Source: Promicromonospora sp. MEB111 (GTDB lineage Bacteria; Actinomycetota; Actinomycetes; Actinomycetales; Cellulomonadaceae). From it: a stretch of 64,000 nucleotides of DNA. Below, piece after piece: positions 18,138 through 26,764 of the stretch. Position 1 is the stretch's first letter; every line of letters starts with the position of its first letter. The notes below the pieces were generated by a model. The model worked only from the letters and a program-made list of their open reading frames with translations. It did not search any database and had not been told where the DNA came from. The stretch is taken from the NCBI RefSeq assembly GCF_030209445.1, contig NZ_JARVSD010000013.1:186001-250000 (forward strand), read 5' to 3'. A program made the position numbers and the translations under genes.

Positions 18138-19172
18138 GTGAACCCCCGCCCTGCCCGTGCGTCTCGTGCGTCCCGCCCGTCCGCACGGACCGTCGCCCTG
18201 CCCGCCCTCGCCGCCGCGGCGGCCCTCGCCCTCGCCGCCTGCTCGACCACCGCGTCCGGCGCGGCGGACGCCGAGGGCGCGTCCCCGGCGTCGGCCGGGT
18301 TTCCGGTCACCCTCGACAACTGCGGGTTCGAGACCGAGGTCACCGCGCCGCCCGAGCGGGTGGTGACCATCAAGTCGTCGACCACGGAGATGCTGCTGGC
18401 GCTCGGCCTCGGCGACCGGATCGTCGGCTCGGCGTTCCTCGACGGGCCGGTGCCGGACTCGCTGGAGACCGTCCCCGCCGTGGACGAGCCGTTCGCCGAC
18501 GAGGCCCCCGGCTCCGAGGCCACCCTGGAGCTGGAGCCCGACCTGGTCTACGCCGGCTGGGAGTCCAACCTGACGGCGGAGACCGCGGGCGACCGCGAGA
18601 CCCTCGCCAGGCTCGGCGTCGCCACGTACGTCTCCCCCGCCGCCTGCAAGGAGGACGGGTACATGCCGGACCCGCTCACGTTCGACACGGTGTTCGCGGA
18701 GATCGAGGAGGTCGGCTCCCTGTTCGACGCCGGCGACGCCGCGGCCGCGCTCGTCGAGGAGCAGCGGGCGGCGCTGGACGCGATCGAGCCCGACGGCCGC
18801 GGCCTGACGGCGCTGTGGTGGTCCTCGGGCGACGACACCCCGTACGTCGGCGCGGGCATCGGCGCACCCCAGATGATCATGGAGGCCGCCGGACTGACCA
18901 ACGTCGCGGCCGACGTCCACGACACGTGGACGTCGCTCGGCTGGGAGAACGTGGTCGAGGCCGATCCCGACGTGATCGTGCTGGTCGACGCCGCGTGGAA
19001 CCCGGCGGACGCCAAGATCGAGGCGCTGGAGTCGAACCCCGCCACCCGCGAGATGTCGGCGGTCAAGGAGGAGCGGTACGTCGTGCTGCCCTTCCCGGCG
19101 ACCGAGGCCGGCGTGCGGAACGTCGACGCCGTCGCCTCGGTGGTGGACCAGCTGGCGGACCTCGACCGGTGA
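18138..19172 (+). CDS. Substrate-binding lipoprotein, BtuF/FecB-like (proposed F420-0 ABC transporter)
   Basis: A 344-residue lipoprotein: signal LPALAAAAALALAACSTT with lipobox Cys35, then a two-lobe helical-backbone binding protein (PERVVTIKSSTTEMLLALGLGD, and PDLVYAGWESN). It would capture a cofactor outside and hand it to the permease. The GTG at 18138 has GGAG upstream and gives the proper signal peptide; an in-frame start 120 bases earlier would run through the leader hairpins. Family and three-gene arrangement match the actinobacterial cassette proposed by TIGRFAM curators to carry F420-0. Cobalamin or a siderophore is the alternative. The stop overlaps the next start (GTGA). Confidence 0.8.
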   Translation: MNPRPARASRASRPSARTVALPALAAAAALALAACSTTASGAADAEGASPASAGFPVTLDNCGFETEVTAPPERVVTIKSSTTEMLLALGLGDRIVGSAFLDGPVPDSLETVPAVDEPFADEAPGSEATLELEPDLVYAGWESNLTAETAGDRETLARLGVATYVSPAACKEDGYMPDPLTFDTVFAEIEEVGSLFDAGDAAAALVEEQRAALDAIEPDGRGLTALWWSSGDDTPYVGAGIGAPQMIMEAAGLTNVAADVHDTWTSLGWENVVEADPDVIVLVDAAWNPADAKIEALESNPATREMSAVKEERYVVLPFPATEAGVRNVDAVASVVDQLADLDR

Positions 19173-20260
19173 GCGGCTCCGTGCCGGGCGTGGCCGGCCG
19201 ATCGAGCGCGCCGAGCGCCCGGCCGGGCGTGCCGGGCGTCTCCTCGCGGTCCGCAGGCTGGCTGGCGCTGCCCGTCGCGGCGCTCGTCCTCGTGCTGAGC
19301 GTCGGCGTGGCGGTGACGATCGGGCCGGCGGACCTGGCCCTGTCCGAGGTGGGCCGGTCGCTCGCCACGCATCTCGGGCTCGGCGGGCCGCTCGGGCTGG
19401 AGCCGCTCTCCGCGCTGCGCGACGGCATGGTGTGGCAGCTGCGGATGCCCCGCATCCTCACCGCGGCGGCCGTCGGCGCGGGCCTGGCGGTCTGCGGCGC
19501 GGTGATGCAGTCGCTCACGCGCAACCCCCTTGCCGACCCGTACCTGCTGGGGCTCTCCTCGGGCGCGTCCCTGGGCGCCGTCCTGGTGCTGCTCGCGGGC
19601 GTCCCGCTGCTGCTCCCGGTCGCGGCGTTCGCCGGGGCGGTCGGCGCGCTCGCCCTGGCGCTCACGCTGGCCGGTGCGCTCGGCACGATCACACCGACAC
19701 GCACGGTCCTGGCGGGGCTGGCGATCAGCCAGCTCTGCGCGGCGGCCGTGTCGTTCGTGATCTTCTGGTCGGCCAAGGGCGACGCGTTCCGCGAGGTGCT
19801 GTCGTGGCTGATGGGCTCGGTCGCGTCCGCGACCTGGACGTCGGTGGCGATCGCCGGCGGCGCCGTCCTGGTGCTCGGCACGCTGCTCGCGCTGACCGGG
19901 TCCGTGCTGGACGCGTTCACGTTCGGCGACACCGCGGCCGCCGCCCTGGGCGTGCCCGTGAACCGGGCCCGGTGGATCCTGCTGATCGGCGTGGCGCTGC
20001 TGACCGGGGCCCTCGTGTCGCAGAGCGGGTCCATCGGGTTCGTCGGGCTCATCCTGCCGCACGCGGTGCGGCTGTTCACGGGCGCGCGGCACCGCCTGCT
20101 GCTGCCCCTGTCCGCGCTGGCCGGGGCGTCGTTCCTGGTCTGGGCCGACACGCTGGCCCGCACGGTGTTCGAGCCGCGCGAGCTGCCGGTCGGCATCGTC
20201 ACCGCGGCGATCGGCGCCCCGGTCTTCGCGTTCCTCCTGTGGAAGGGAAACCAGCGGTGA
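19169..20260 (+). CDS. FecCD/BtuC-type permease of the uptake cassette
   Basis: A 363-residue membrane protein with about ten helices. Family signatures are RMPRILTAAAVGAGLAVCGA, QSLTRNPLADPYLLGLSSGA and GFVGLILPHAVRLFTGARHR, whose acidic/proline turn meets the ATPase. Start GTG 19169 overlaps the binding-protein stop by four bases, and the end overlaps the ATPase gene the same way, so the three are a coupled unit. In related actinobacteria this permease occurs beside cofE; here cofE is 30 kb away. Confidence 0.88.
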   Translation: MSGSVPGVAGRSSAPSARPGVPGVSSRSAGWLALPVAALVLVLSVGVAVTIGPADLALSEVGRSLATHLGLGGPLGLEPLSALRDGMVWQLRMPRILTAAAVGAGLAVCGAVMQSLTRNPLADPYLLGLSSGASLGAVLVLLAGVPLLLPVAAFAGAVGALALALTLAGALGTITPTRTVLAGLAISQLCAAAVSFVIFWSAKGDAFREVLSWLMGSVASATWTSVAIAGGAVLVLGTLLALTGSVLDAFTFGDTAAAALGVPVNRARWILLIGVALLTGALVSQSGSIGFVGLILPHAVRLFTGARHRLLLPLSALAGASFLVWADTLARTVFEPRELPVGIVTAAIGAPVFAFLLWKGNQR

Positions 20261-21126
20261 GTGCCGGACAGCTGTGGGTCTCCAGCGCCCCCGACCACCA
20301 CATACCCGGCACTCGACGGTCGGGGCTTGCGGCCGAGGGGGTGTTCTGGGAGATCTCGTCACGGGCGATCCTGGACGACGTCGGGGTGGTCGCCCCGGCG
20401 GGCGCCGTCACCGGGCTGCTCGGCCCGAACGGGTCCGGCAAGTCGACCCTGCTGCGGGTGCTGGCCGGGGTGCAGCGGGCGGGGCGGGCGCCGTCGTCCG
20501 CGACCCGGGACGAGGCCGGACCGGCCACCACGTTCGACGGCGCCGACCTGGCCGCGCTGCCCCGGCGCGAGCGCGCCCGCGTGCTCGCCCTCGTGGAGCA
20601 GGACGCGACGACCGACCTGCCGCTGACCGTGCTGGACGCCGTGCTGCTGGGCCGCATCCCCCACCGCTCGCTGCTGGCGGGCGACTCCGACGCGGACCGT
20701 GCGGCCGCGCGGTCGGCCCTCGACGCCGCGGGCGCCAAGGAGCTCGCGGACCGCGAGGTCGGCACGCTGTCGGGCGGCGAGCGCCAGCGGGTGCACATGG
20801 CCCGCGCCCTGGCGCAGCAGCCCCGCCTGCTGCTGCTCGACGAGCCGACCAACCATCTGGACATCTCCGCGCAGCTGCACGCCATGCGGGTGCTGCGCGA
20901 CCTCGCGGCGGACGGCGTGACCGTCGTCGCCGCGCTGCACGACCTGAACCTCGCCGCCGCGACCTGCGACCACCTGGTGGTGCTCGACCACGGCCGCGTG
21001 GTCGCGGCGGGCCCCGTCGGCGAGGTGCTGGTCCCGGAGGTGCTGGAGCCGGTCTACGGCGTCCGCGTGGACGTGCTGCGCCACCCCCGGACGGGCCGGC
21101 CGGTGCTCTCCTTCGAGCGCGACTGA
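20257..21126 (+). CDS. ABC ATPase of the uptake cassette (BtuD/FecE-like)
   Basis: A 289-residue ATP-binding subunit: Walker A GPNGSGKST, Q-loop EQD, signature LSGGERQR, Walker B LLLLDEPTNHLD and H-loop ALHD, all intact. An unusual N-terminal lead of about 25 residues precedes the ATPase fold, so a start further in is possible; GTG 20257 is favoured by the four-base overlap with the permease. It powers import by the permease dimer. The next gene, a deazaflavin-dependent enzyme, starts 58 bases after its stop on the same strand. Confidence 0.88.
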   Translation: MSAGQLWVSSAPDHHIPGTRRSGLAAEGVFWEISSRAILDDVGVVAPAGAVTGLLGPNGSGKSTLLRVLAGVQRAGRAPSSATRDEAGPATTFDGADLAALPRRERARVLALVEQDATTDLPLTVLDAVLLGRIPHRSLLAGDSDADRAAARSALDAAGAKELADREVGTLSGGERQRVHMARALAQQPRLLLLDEPTNHLDISAQLHAMRVLRDLAADGVTVVAALHDLNLAAATCDHLVVLDHGRVVAAGPVGEVLVPEVLEPVYGVRVDVLRHPRTGRPVLSFERD

Positions 21127-21184
21127 CGCATCGGGCGGCGTCCTGGGGCTGACGGATGCGCGGACCTGTTCCATGATGGGAGCC

Positions 21185-21580
21185 ATGGCCGCACCAGAGT
21201 TCGTCGTCCAGGCAGGCAAGGTTCTCAACCCGTGGGTGCTCCGCGTCGCCGGACGCATCCCGCCGTGGGTGGTGCTGCACCACGTGGGCCGCCGGTCCGG
21301 GGTGGAGTACCGCACTCCCCTGGTCGCGTTCGCGGCCCGGCCCGAGGAGGAGGTCCTGGCGGTGCTGCCGCTGCCGTGGGGCTCGGGCACGGACTGGGCC
21401 CGCAACACGATGAGCGCGGGCAACGTGCGGCTGACGCGCGGCGGGGCCGACTTCGTGGTCAAGGACGTGCGGCTCGTGCCCGCGTACGAGGCGGTCGGCT
21501 GGCTCGGGGCGGTGCCGTCGCGGCTCCTGTCGGCGGTCGGCATCGAGGAGTGCCTGGTGGGGACCCTGCACAAGGGCTGA
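21185..21580 (+). CDS. Nitroreductase-family deazaflavin-dependent oxidoreductase (Ddn-like)
   Basis: A 131-residue split-beta-barrel protein of the F420-dependent Ddn/Rv1155-related group: WVVLHHVGRRSGVEYRTPL near the N terminus, then PLPWGSGTDWARNTMSAGN and a TRGGADFVV strand, the usual deazaflavin-dependent nitroreductase pattern. ATG 21185 was chosen because GGGAG precedes it; two ATGs lie 9 and 12 bases upstream. Being directly after the proposed F420-0 importer supports that cassette's assignment. Substrate unknown. Confidence 0.82.
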   Translation: MAAPEFVVQAGKVLNPWVLRVAGRIPPWVVLHHVGRRSGVEYRTPLVAFAARPEEEVLAVLPLPWGSGTDWARNTMSAGNVRLTRGGADFVVKDVRLVPAYEAVGWLGAVPSRLLSAVGIEECLVGTLHKG

Positions 21581-21671
21581 CGCCCAGGTCAGGCCCGGTT
21601 TCCGGTCGGGGAACGGCCGGGTGGTGGCCGCGTGTCGTCGGGCACCCCGGCGCGGGAGTATGTTTCGCGTC

Positions 21672-22154
21672 GTGATCTTGCGCACAGCCACGCTGTCCGA
21701 CGCCGCCGCGGTCGCCCAGGTGCACCACACCACCTGGGTCACGACCTACGGGGCGATCCTCCCGCCCGAGTTCTGGGCCACGGCCACGCTCGAGCGCCGC
21801 ATCACGACGTGGGAGCGGTGGCTGTCGAACGGCGCGGCACCCGTGGTCGCCGATGCCGACGGCGAGGTGGTCGGCATCGCGATGGCCGGCGACGCCGTCG
21901 AGCAGGAGGACGTGCTGCCCGTGCGCGCCCGGCAGCTCTACCTGCTCTACGTCCTGGCGGCGTACCACGGGACCGGCGTCGGGCAGGCGCTGCTGGACGC
22001 CGTGGTGCCGCCCGGGACCCCGGCCCAGCTCTGGGTCGCGGAGGACAACCCGCGGGCGCGCCGCTTCTACGAGCGCAACGGCTTTGCCATGGAGGGTGCC
22101 CGGGTGGTCGACACGAGCACCGCTGACCTGGCCGAGGTCCGGATGGTCAGGTAG
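21672..22154 (+). CDS. GNAT family N-acetyltransferase
   Basis: A GNAT protein of about 160 residues with acetyl-CoA motif A in YLLYVLAAYHGTGVGQALLDAV and motif B in NPRARRFYERNGFAMEGAR. GTG 21672 lies 13 bases after GGGAG; an ATG at 21660 is also possible but too close to that site. It is a clear paralogue of the next gene (shared layout LPPEFW..., PPGTPAQLWVAEDNPRARRFYERNG), so the two look like a tandem duplication. Substrate unknown. Confidence 0.85.
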   Translation: MILRTATLSDAAAVAQVHHTTWVTTYGAILPPEFWATATLERRITTWERWLSNGAAPVVADADGEVVGIAMAGDAVEQEDVLPVRARQLYLLYVLAAYHGTGVGQALLDAVVPPGTPAQLWVAEDNPRARRFYERNGFAMEGARVVDTSTADLAEVRMVR

Positions 22155-22173
22155 TCGGGTTACCGTTCCCCCC

Positions 22174-22662
22174 ATGTCAGACTTCCACGTCCGCGCCTCG
22201 ACCCCCGACGACGCCGTCGGCATCGCCGCCGTGCACTGGACCACCCGGCGCGCCATGTTCGAGGACCTCCTGCCGCCCGAGCACTGGAAGACCGAGACCC
22301 TCGGCACCCGCACCGAGGGCTGGATGCGGATCCTCGCCGCCGGCAACAAGGCCCTCGTCGCCGAGGTGGGCGACAAGATCGTCGGCTTCGCGATGAAGAA
22401 CCCGTCCGGCCCGCACCTCGGGCAGCCGCCGGCCAAGCCGATCGAGCTGCACGAGCTGTACGTGGACCCGGCCTTCCACGGCACCAACGTGGGCCACGCG
22501 CTGCTGGAGAACATCCTCCCGCCCGGCACGTCGGCCCAGGTCTGGACGTTCGCCTCCAACCCGCGGGCGCGCAAGTTCCTGCAACGGGCCGGCTTCCTGC
22601 CCGACGGCGTCACCGCGACGGACCCGGACACGGACCTGCTGGAGGTCCGGCTGGTCCGCTGA
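22174..22662 (+). CDS. GNAT family N-acetyltransferase, paralogue of its upstream neighbour
   Basis: A 162-residue acetyltransferase: LHELYVDPAFHGTNVGHALLEN holds the acetyl-CoA loop, followed by PPGTSAQVWTFASNPRARKF and the LQRAGF motif. In the first copy the loop reads HGTGVG; here it is HGTNVG. Gene spacing is 19 bases. Substrate unknown; the difference between the copies suggests they no longer share one. Confidence 0.85.
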   Translation: MSDFHVRASTPDDAVGIAAVHWTTRRAMFEDLLPPEHWKTETLGTRTEGWMRILAAGNKALVAEVGDKIVGFAMKNPSGPHLGQPPAKPIELHELYVDPAFHGTNVGHALLENILPPGTSAQVWTFASNPRARKFLQRAGFLPDGVTATDPDTDLLEVRLVR

Positions 22663-22758
22663 CCCGCGGCGGCTGGTGTGGTCGGCAGCTCGTGGGGTGG
22701 TCGGCCCGGGCGGCGGAATGTGCTCGATCCGGGGCGGGCCGCGTGTCAGGATTCCTGG

Positions 22759-23769
22759 ATGACCAGCGCCTACAGCGTCGAGCTGTTCGATGATCCGGCG
22801 ACCGTCCTGGACGTCGCGGGCGACCTGCTGGCCGCCCAGCCCGTGGTCTGGAGCGTCGTCGCGTCGGTGACGCGTCAGGCCGCCCGGTCGTTCACCCCCG
22901 GCGGGCCGCGCCCGGAGCACCCGATGTGGTGGGCGGTCGTGCGGGAGCACGACGCCGTCGTCGGCGTGTCGATGCGCACCATGCCGCACCCGCCGCACAC
23001 CGTCTGGGTGCCCGACCTGCCCGAGGATGCCGCGCGGCTGCTCGCCCGCGCCGCCCTGGACCGGACCGCCCGCGCCGGCGACGCCCCGCTGACCTCGGCG
23101 AACGGCCCCGTGACCGCCGTCCGCGCGTTCACCGACGAGGTGCGGCGGACGACGGGCGGCACCGTGCGCGCGGACCGGCCGGAGCGGCTGTGGGAGGCGA
23201 CGCGGATCGTCCGGCCCACCCCGCCGCCGTCGGGCCGCGCCCGGCTCGCCACGCTCGCCGACCTGGACGTGGTCACCGCGTGGTTCGACGTGTTCCACAC
23301 GGAGGCCGACGCCCAGGCGGGTCGAGCGCCCGACGAGGACGCGGAGCCGCTGCGGATCGGCGGCGCCCGGGAGCGGATCGAGGAGGGCGCCGTCTGGCTC
23401 TGGGACGTCGGCGGCGAGGTGGTCCAGCTGACCGGCGCCCGGCCGCCGTCGTACGGCGTGGTGCGGATCGGCCCGGTCTACACCCCGCGCGAGCACCGGG
23501 GGCGCGGTTATGCCCGGGCGCTCGTGGCCGACGTCGCGCAGCGCGTGCTCGACGACGGCCACCGGGTCTGCCTCTACACCGACAAGGGCAACCCGGTGTC
23601 CAACCGCGTATACGCGGTCATCGGCTTCGAGCCGGTGCTCGACCAGGTCAACCTCGTCGTGGACCCGGTCGTGCGGCCGGGCCGAGCGGTACCGTCCACG
23701 CCGGAGACCACGCCGGACACCACGCGGGAACGGACGCCGCCGTCCGTTCCCGCGACAAAGGAGAGCTGA
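22759..23769 (+). CDS. GNAT family N-acetyltransferase, two-domain
   Basis: A 336-residue protein whose C-terminal half is a GNAT fold (VVRIGPVYTPREHRGRGYARALVADVA, then LYTDKGNPVSNRVYAVIGFEPV). The N-terminal half is an inactive-looking related domain, as in the FR47-like group. The last 40 residues are a disordered Pro/Thr-rich tail. The ATG at 22759 lacks a strong ribosome site. The stop overlaps the next gene by one base (TGATG), so both are probably co-translated. Confidence 0.82.
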   Translation: MTSAYSVELFDDPATVLDVAGDLLAAQPVVWSVVASVTRQAARSFTPGGPRPEHPMWWAVVREHDAVVGVSMRTMPHPPHTVWVPDLPEDAARLLARAALDRTARAGDAPLTSANGPVTAVRAFTDEVRRTTGGTVRADRPERLWEATRIVRPTPPPSGRARLATLADLDVVTAWFDVFHTEADAQAGRAPDEDAEPLRIGGARERIEEGAVWLWDVGGEVVQLTGARPPSYGVVRIGPVYTPREHRGRGYARALVADVAQRVLDDGHRVCLYTDKGNPVSNRVYAVIGFEPVLDQVNLVVDPVVRPGRAVPSTPETTPDTTRERTPPSVPATKES

Positions 23770-24290
23770 TGGGACGCAGGGCGATCATCTTCCACGGGAC
23801 CAACGCCGACCCGGCGTGGATCTGGTACCCGTGGCTCGCGGACCGGCTCCGGCAGCGCGGGTACGACGTCGAGACGCCGCACCACCCCGGCACCAACGTC
23901 GAGCCGGTCGCGACGTTCCTGCCCACGGTGCTGGCCGCGCACACGTTCGACGAGGACACCGTGCTCGTGGGGCACTCCGGCGGGGCCGCCCTGCTCCTGG
24001 CGCTGCTGGAGCACCTCGACGTGACCGTGGCGCAGGCGGTGCTGGTGGGCGGCTACTCGACCAACCCGAACCCCGGCCCGGAGCCGGTGCTGCAGGAGTC
24101 CTACGACTGGGACGCGATCCGCGCGCACGCCCGGGACCTGGTGTTCCTCAACTCCGTGACCGACGAGTTCGGCTGCGACGCCGAGCAGGGCCGCGCGATG
24201 TTCGACAAGCTCGGCGGCACGCTCGTGGTGCGCGACGACGGCCACTTCACGGAGGACACGCTGGAGATCGTGGACCGGCTGATCCCCTGA
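23769..24290 (+). CDS. RBBP9/YdeN-type alpha/beta hydrolase
   Basis: A 173-residue small hydrolase. The N-terminal strand AIIFHGTNADPAWIWYPWL, nucleophile elbow VGHSGG with the catalytic Ser, and a late DDGHF histidine fit the RBBP9/YdeN serine hydrolase family. The acid is likely the aspartate in NSVTDEFG. AAAGGAG precedes the ATG. The substrate cannot be named. Confidence 0.82.
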   Translation: MGRRAIIFHGTNADPAWIWYPWLADRLRQRGYDVETPHHPGTNVEPVATFLPTVLAAHTFDEDTVLVGHSGGAALLLALLEHLDVTVAQAVLVGGYSTNPNPGPEPVLQESYDWDAIRAHARDLVFLNSVTDEFGCDAEQGRAMFDKLGGTLVVRDDGHFTEDTLEIVDRLIP

Positions 24291-24407
24291 CCGGGACGTG
24301 TGAGAGCGTGGGCGCCGCCCGACCGCCCGCCTGACCCGAGCGCCGACCCGAGCACTGGCCCGAACACTCACCGACCGCTCACCGACGAGGACGAGGTACC
24401 TGCGACG

Positions 24408-26013
24408 ATGCGACCTGCCCGGCTCACTCCCGAGGCCCGTGACCTGACCGCGCGCTCCCTGGACTGGATGGACGGGCAGTGGGACCCGGAGGCCGGGCTG
24501 CTCCGCGCGCCCGAGGAGCCGGGCGGCGGGGGCGGCGCGCCCGTGGGGCACATGGTGCGCGAGACCGGCTGGTACGCCCTGGGCCTGCTCGTGCGGAACC
24601 TGCCCGCCCGGGACGACGCGGAGGCCGATGCCGACCGCGCCCGGCACGCCCTGGGCCGCGTGCTGGACCACCAGCTCGACGCCCCGGGGATGCCGTTCCA
24701 CGGCACGTGGCTGCGCAGCCCGCACGAGGCGCGCCCGACGGCGCAGTCCGTCGCGTGGCGCGACTACGACCCGAACTGGCGCGAGTTCATCGGCACGACC
24801 CTGGTGATCGTGGCCAACGAGTTCCCCGAGGCCCTGGCGGGTGACCTGGGCCCGCGGGTGGAGGCCGCGCTGCGGCGGGCCGTCGAGGGGTCGCTCGCGC
24901 GCGGCGTCGGCGCGCACTACACCAACATCGCGCTGCTGGCTGCGTTCCTGCTGCAGGACGCCGCCGTCCGGCTGGGCGAACCCGCCTGGGAGGCCCCGGC
25001 CCAGCGGCTCGCCGAGCAGGTGCTGGCCCGGTTCCCGGGTGGACGGGACGTTCGACGAGTACAACTCGCCCACGTACTACGGCATCGACCTGTATGCGCT
25101 GGCGCTGTGGCGCCGGTACGCGCACCAGCCCCTGCTGCGGGCCGCGGGCGCCGAGATGGAGGTGGGCCTGTGGCAGGACACCGCGCGGCACTATCACGCG
25201 GGGCTGCGCAACCTTGCGGGCCCGTACGACCGCAGCTACGGCATGGACCTGCGGCACTACGCCTCCGGTGTCGGGCTGTGGATCTGGCTGGCGGTCGGCC
25301 GCGACCTGGCCCCCTTCCCGGAGACGGACCGGCCGTTCCGGCACGCGTGGGACCTCGCGCTCGGGCCCGTGGTCGCGGTCCTGGGTGCCGAGGTGCCCGA
25401 CGACGCCCTGGCGCACCTGACCGGGTTCCGCGGCGAGCGGCAGGTGGACCAGGTGATCGCGCGCGACCCGCTCCGGGTCGCCACGTCGTGGGTCGGCGAG
25501 CGCCTGCTGGTGGGGGCCGAGGACGTCGCGGGCGAGCGCGGCGACCTGGCCGACCAGTTCCACCCGGCGACGGTGCACTGGCTGGTCGACGGCGGGAGCG
25601 GGGACGGCGCGGACGTGCGGGTGGACGATGGCGCCGACGTCGGCTGGATCCGGCTGGTCAGCGACCTGGCCGTCGACGCCCGGGCCGAGGGGCCTTCGCT
25701 GACACTGACCTGCGCGCGGCACGACGGCGGGGACCTCGCGTTCGCGTTCCACGTCAGGATGCCGGACGTCGACCCGGCCGCCGGACGCACGGGGCCCGAG
25801 GACGCCGCCGGCGACGTCCCCTTCGCCGATCTGACGACCGAGCGCTGGGCGCTGCCCGGTCTGGAGGTCTCGCTGGACACGGCCGCCGAGCTGGTTACCG
25901 TCGAGCCCGACGCCACCGACGGCACCTGGCGGCTGCGCTACGTGGCCCGCGAGGTCCCCGCCGGCAGCCCGGTCCGGTTCGGGATCGACCTGCGCGTCGC
26001 CGGGCCTCGCTGA
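24408..26013 (+). pseudogene. DUF2264-family gene interrupted by one frameshift
   Basis: The protein would be about 534 residues. From ATG 24408 the frame reads ARDLTARSLDWMDGQWD up to AEQVLARFP, then continues one base out of frame as VDGTFDEYNSPTYYGIDLYA to the stop at 26013. Removing one G from GGG at 25037-25039 restores ARFPVDGTFDEYNSPTYYG, the pattern expected of DUF2264 proteins, a family of helical-barrel folds suspected to act on carbohydrate. Both halves have strong coding character, so the shift is recent or a sequencing error. Function not known. Confidence 0.82.
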
Positions 26014-26052
26014 CCGGACGGGGCCGCCTGGGCCGGGGCGCCGACAGCCTCG

Positions 26053-26080
26053 CTGCTCAGAGCAGTGCTGCTGACGGCAG
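26053..26080. promoter_or_regulatory. Two ClgR-like operator boxes before the clpP pair
   Basis: CTGCTCAGAGCAG (26053-26065) and CTGCTGACGGCAG (26068-26080) lie about 45 bases before the first clpP start. Both carry the core GCYNANRGC described for ClgR binding sites in corynebacteria and bifidobacteria. A third copy precedes the ClgR-like gene (27832-27844). Confidence 0.65.
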
Positions 26081-26122
26081 ATCCACCTCCCCGGGCCCCT
26101 CCCCGGGAGGCACGGTGAGGTC

Positions 26123-26764
26123 ATGACCGAATCACCGCAGCCCCCGCAGTTCGGCGAGCGCTCCCGGCGCGACCTGTTCGAGCGGCGTGTCCTGGTCCTG
26201 GACGGACCGCTCGACGACGACAACGGCACGCTCCTGATGACGCAGCTCATCACGCTGGCGACGGAGGATCCGTCGTCGGACATCGACCTCTGGATCCACT
26301 CGCCGGGCGGATCGGTGCCGGCGATGCTCGCCATCCGCGACATCATGCGCACCATCCCCAACGACGTCTCCACGCTCGTGCTGGGCATCGCCTACAGCGC
26401 GGGCCAGTTCCTGCTCTCGGCGGGTGCGCCCGGCAAGCGGCGCGCGCTGCCCAACGCCCGGGTGCTGATGCACCAGGGGTCCGCGGGGATCGCGGGTACC
26501 GCCGTCGACATCGAGCTGCAGGCCGACGACCTGCGGCACACCCGCGACACCGTGCTGCGGCTGATCTCGGAGGACACCAGGCAACCGGTCGAGCGGATCT
26601 TCGACGACTCGCTGCACGACCACTGGTACACGGCGCAGGAGGCCCGTGAGTTCGGGTTCATCGACACGATCGTGGGCGGCTTCGACGGCATCCGACCGCG
26701 GGAGCGCGCACGGACGGGATTCGCCGCGACCGCAGGGACAAGCGCCGAGGGGGACGCCCGATGA
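26123..26764 (+). CDS. ATP-dependent Clp protease proteolytic subunit, active type
   Basis: A 213-residue ClpP serine protease subunit. The catalytic Ser92 is in GIAYSAG (usually GxASMG), His117 in VLMHQGSAG, and the acid is probably Asp162. The oxyanion stretch IHSPGGSVPAM is normal. It should form part of a barrel that degrades proteins fed by a Clp ATPase. It is the first gene of an accessory pair, not the housekeeping clpP1P2-clpX set, as no clpX or tig is adjacent. Two ClgR-like boxes lie upstream, and its stop overlaps the next clpP by four bases. Confidence 0.88.
   Translation: MTESPQPPQFGERSRRDLFERRVLVLDGPLDDDNGTLLMTQLITLATEDPSSDIDLWIHSPGGSVPAMLAIRDIMRTIPNDVSTLVLGIAYSAGQFLLSAGAPGKRRALPNARVLMHQGSAGIAGTAVDIELQADDLRHTRDTVLRLISEDTRQPVERIFDDSLHDHWYTAQEAREFGFIDTIVGGFDGIRPRERARTGFAATAGTSAEGDAR

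Noticed and set aside
18071-19168. A long N-terminal extension of the permease through the binding-protein gene
   Set aside because: The text is an arginine-rich frame shadow; the permease's own helices begin after GTG 19169, which overlaps the preceding stop.
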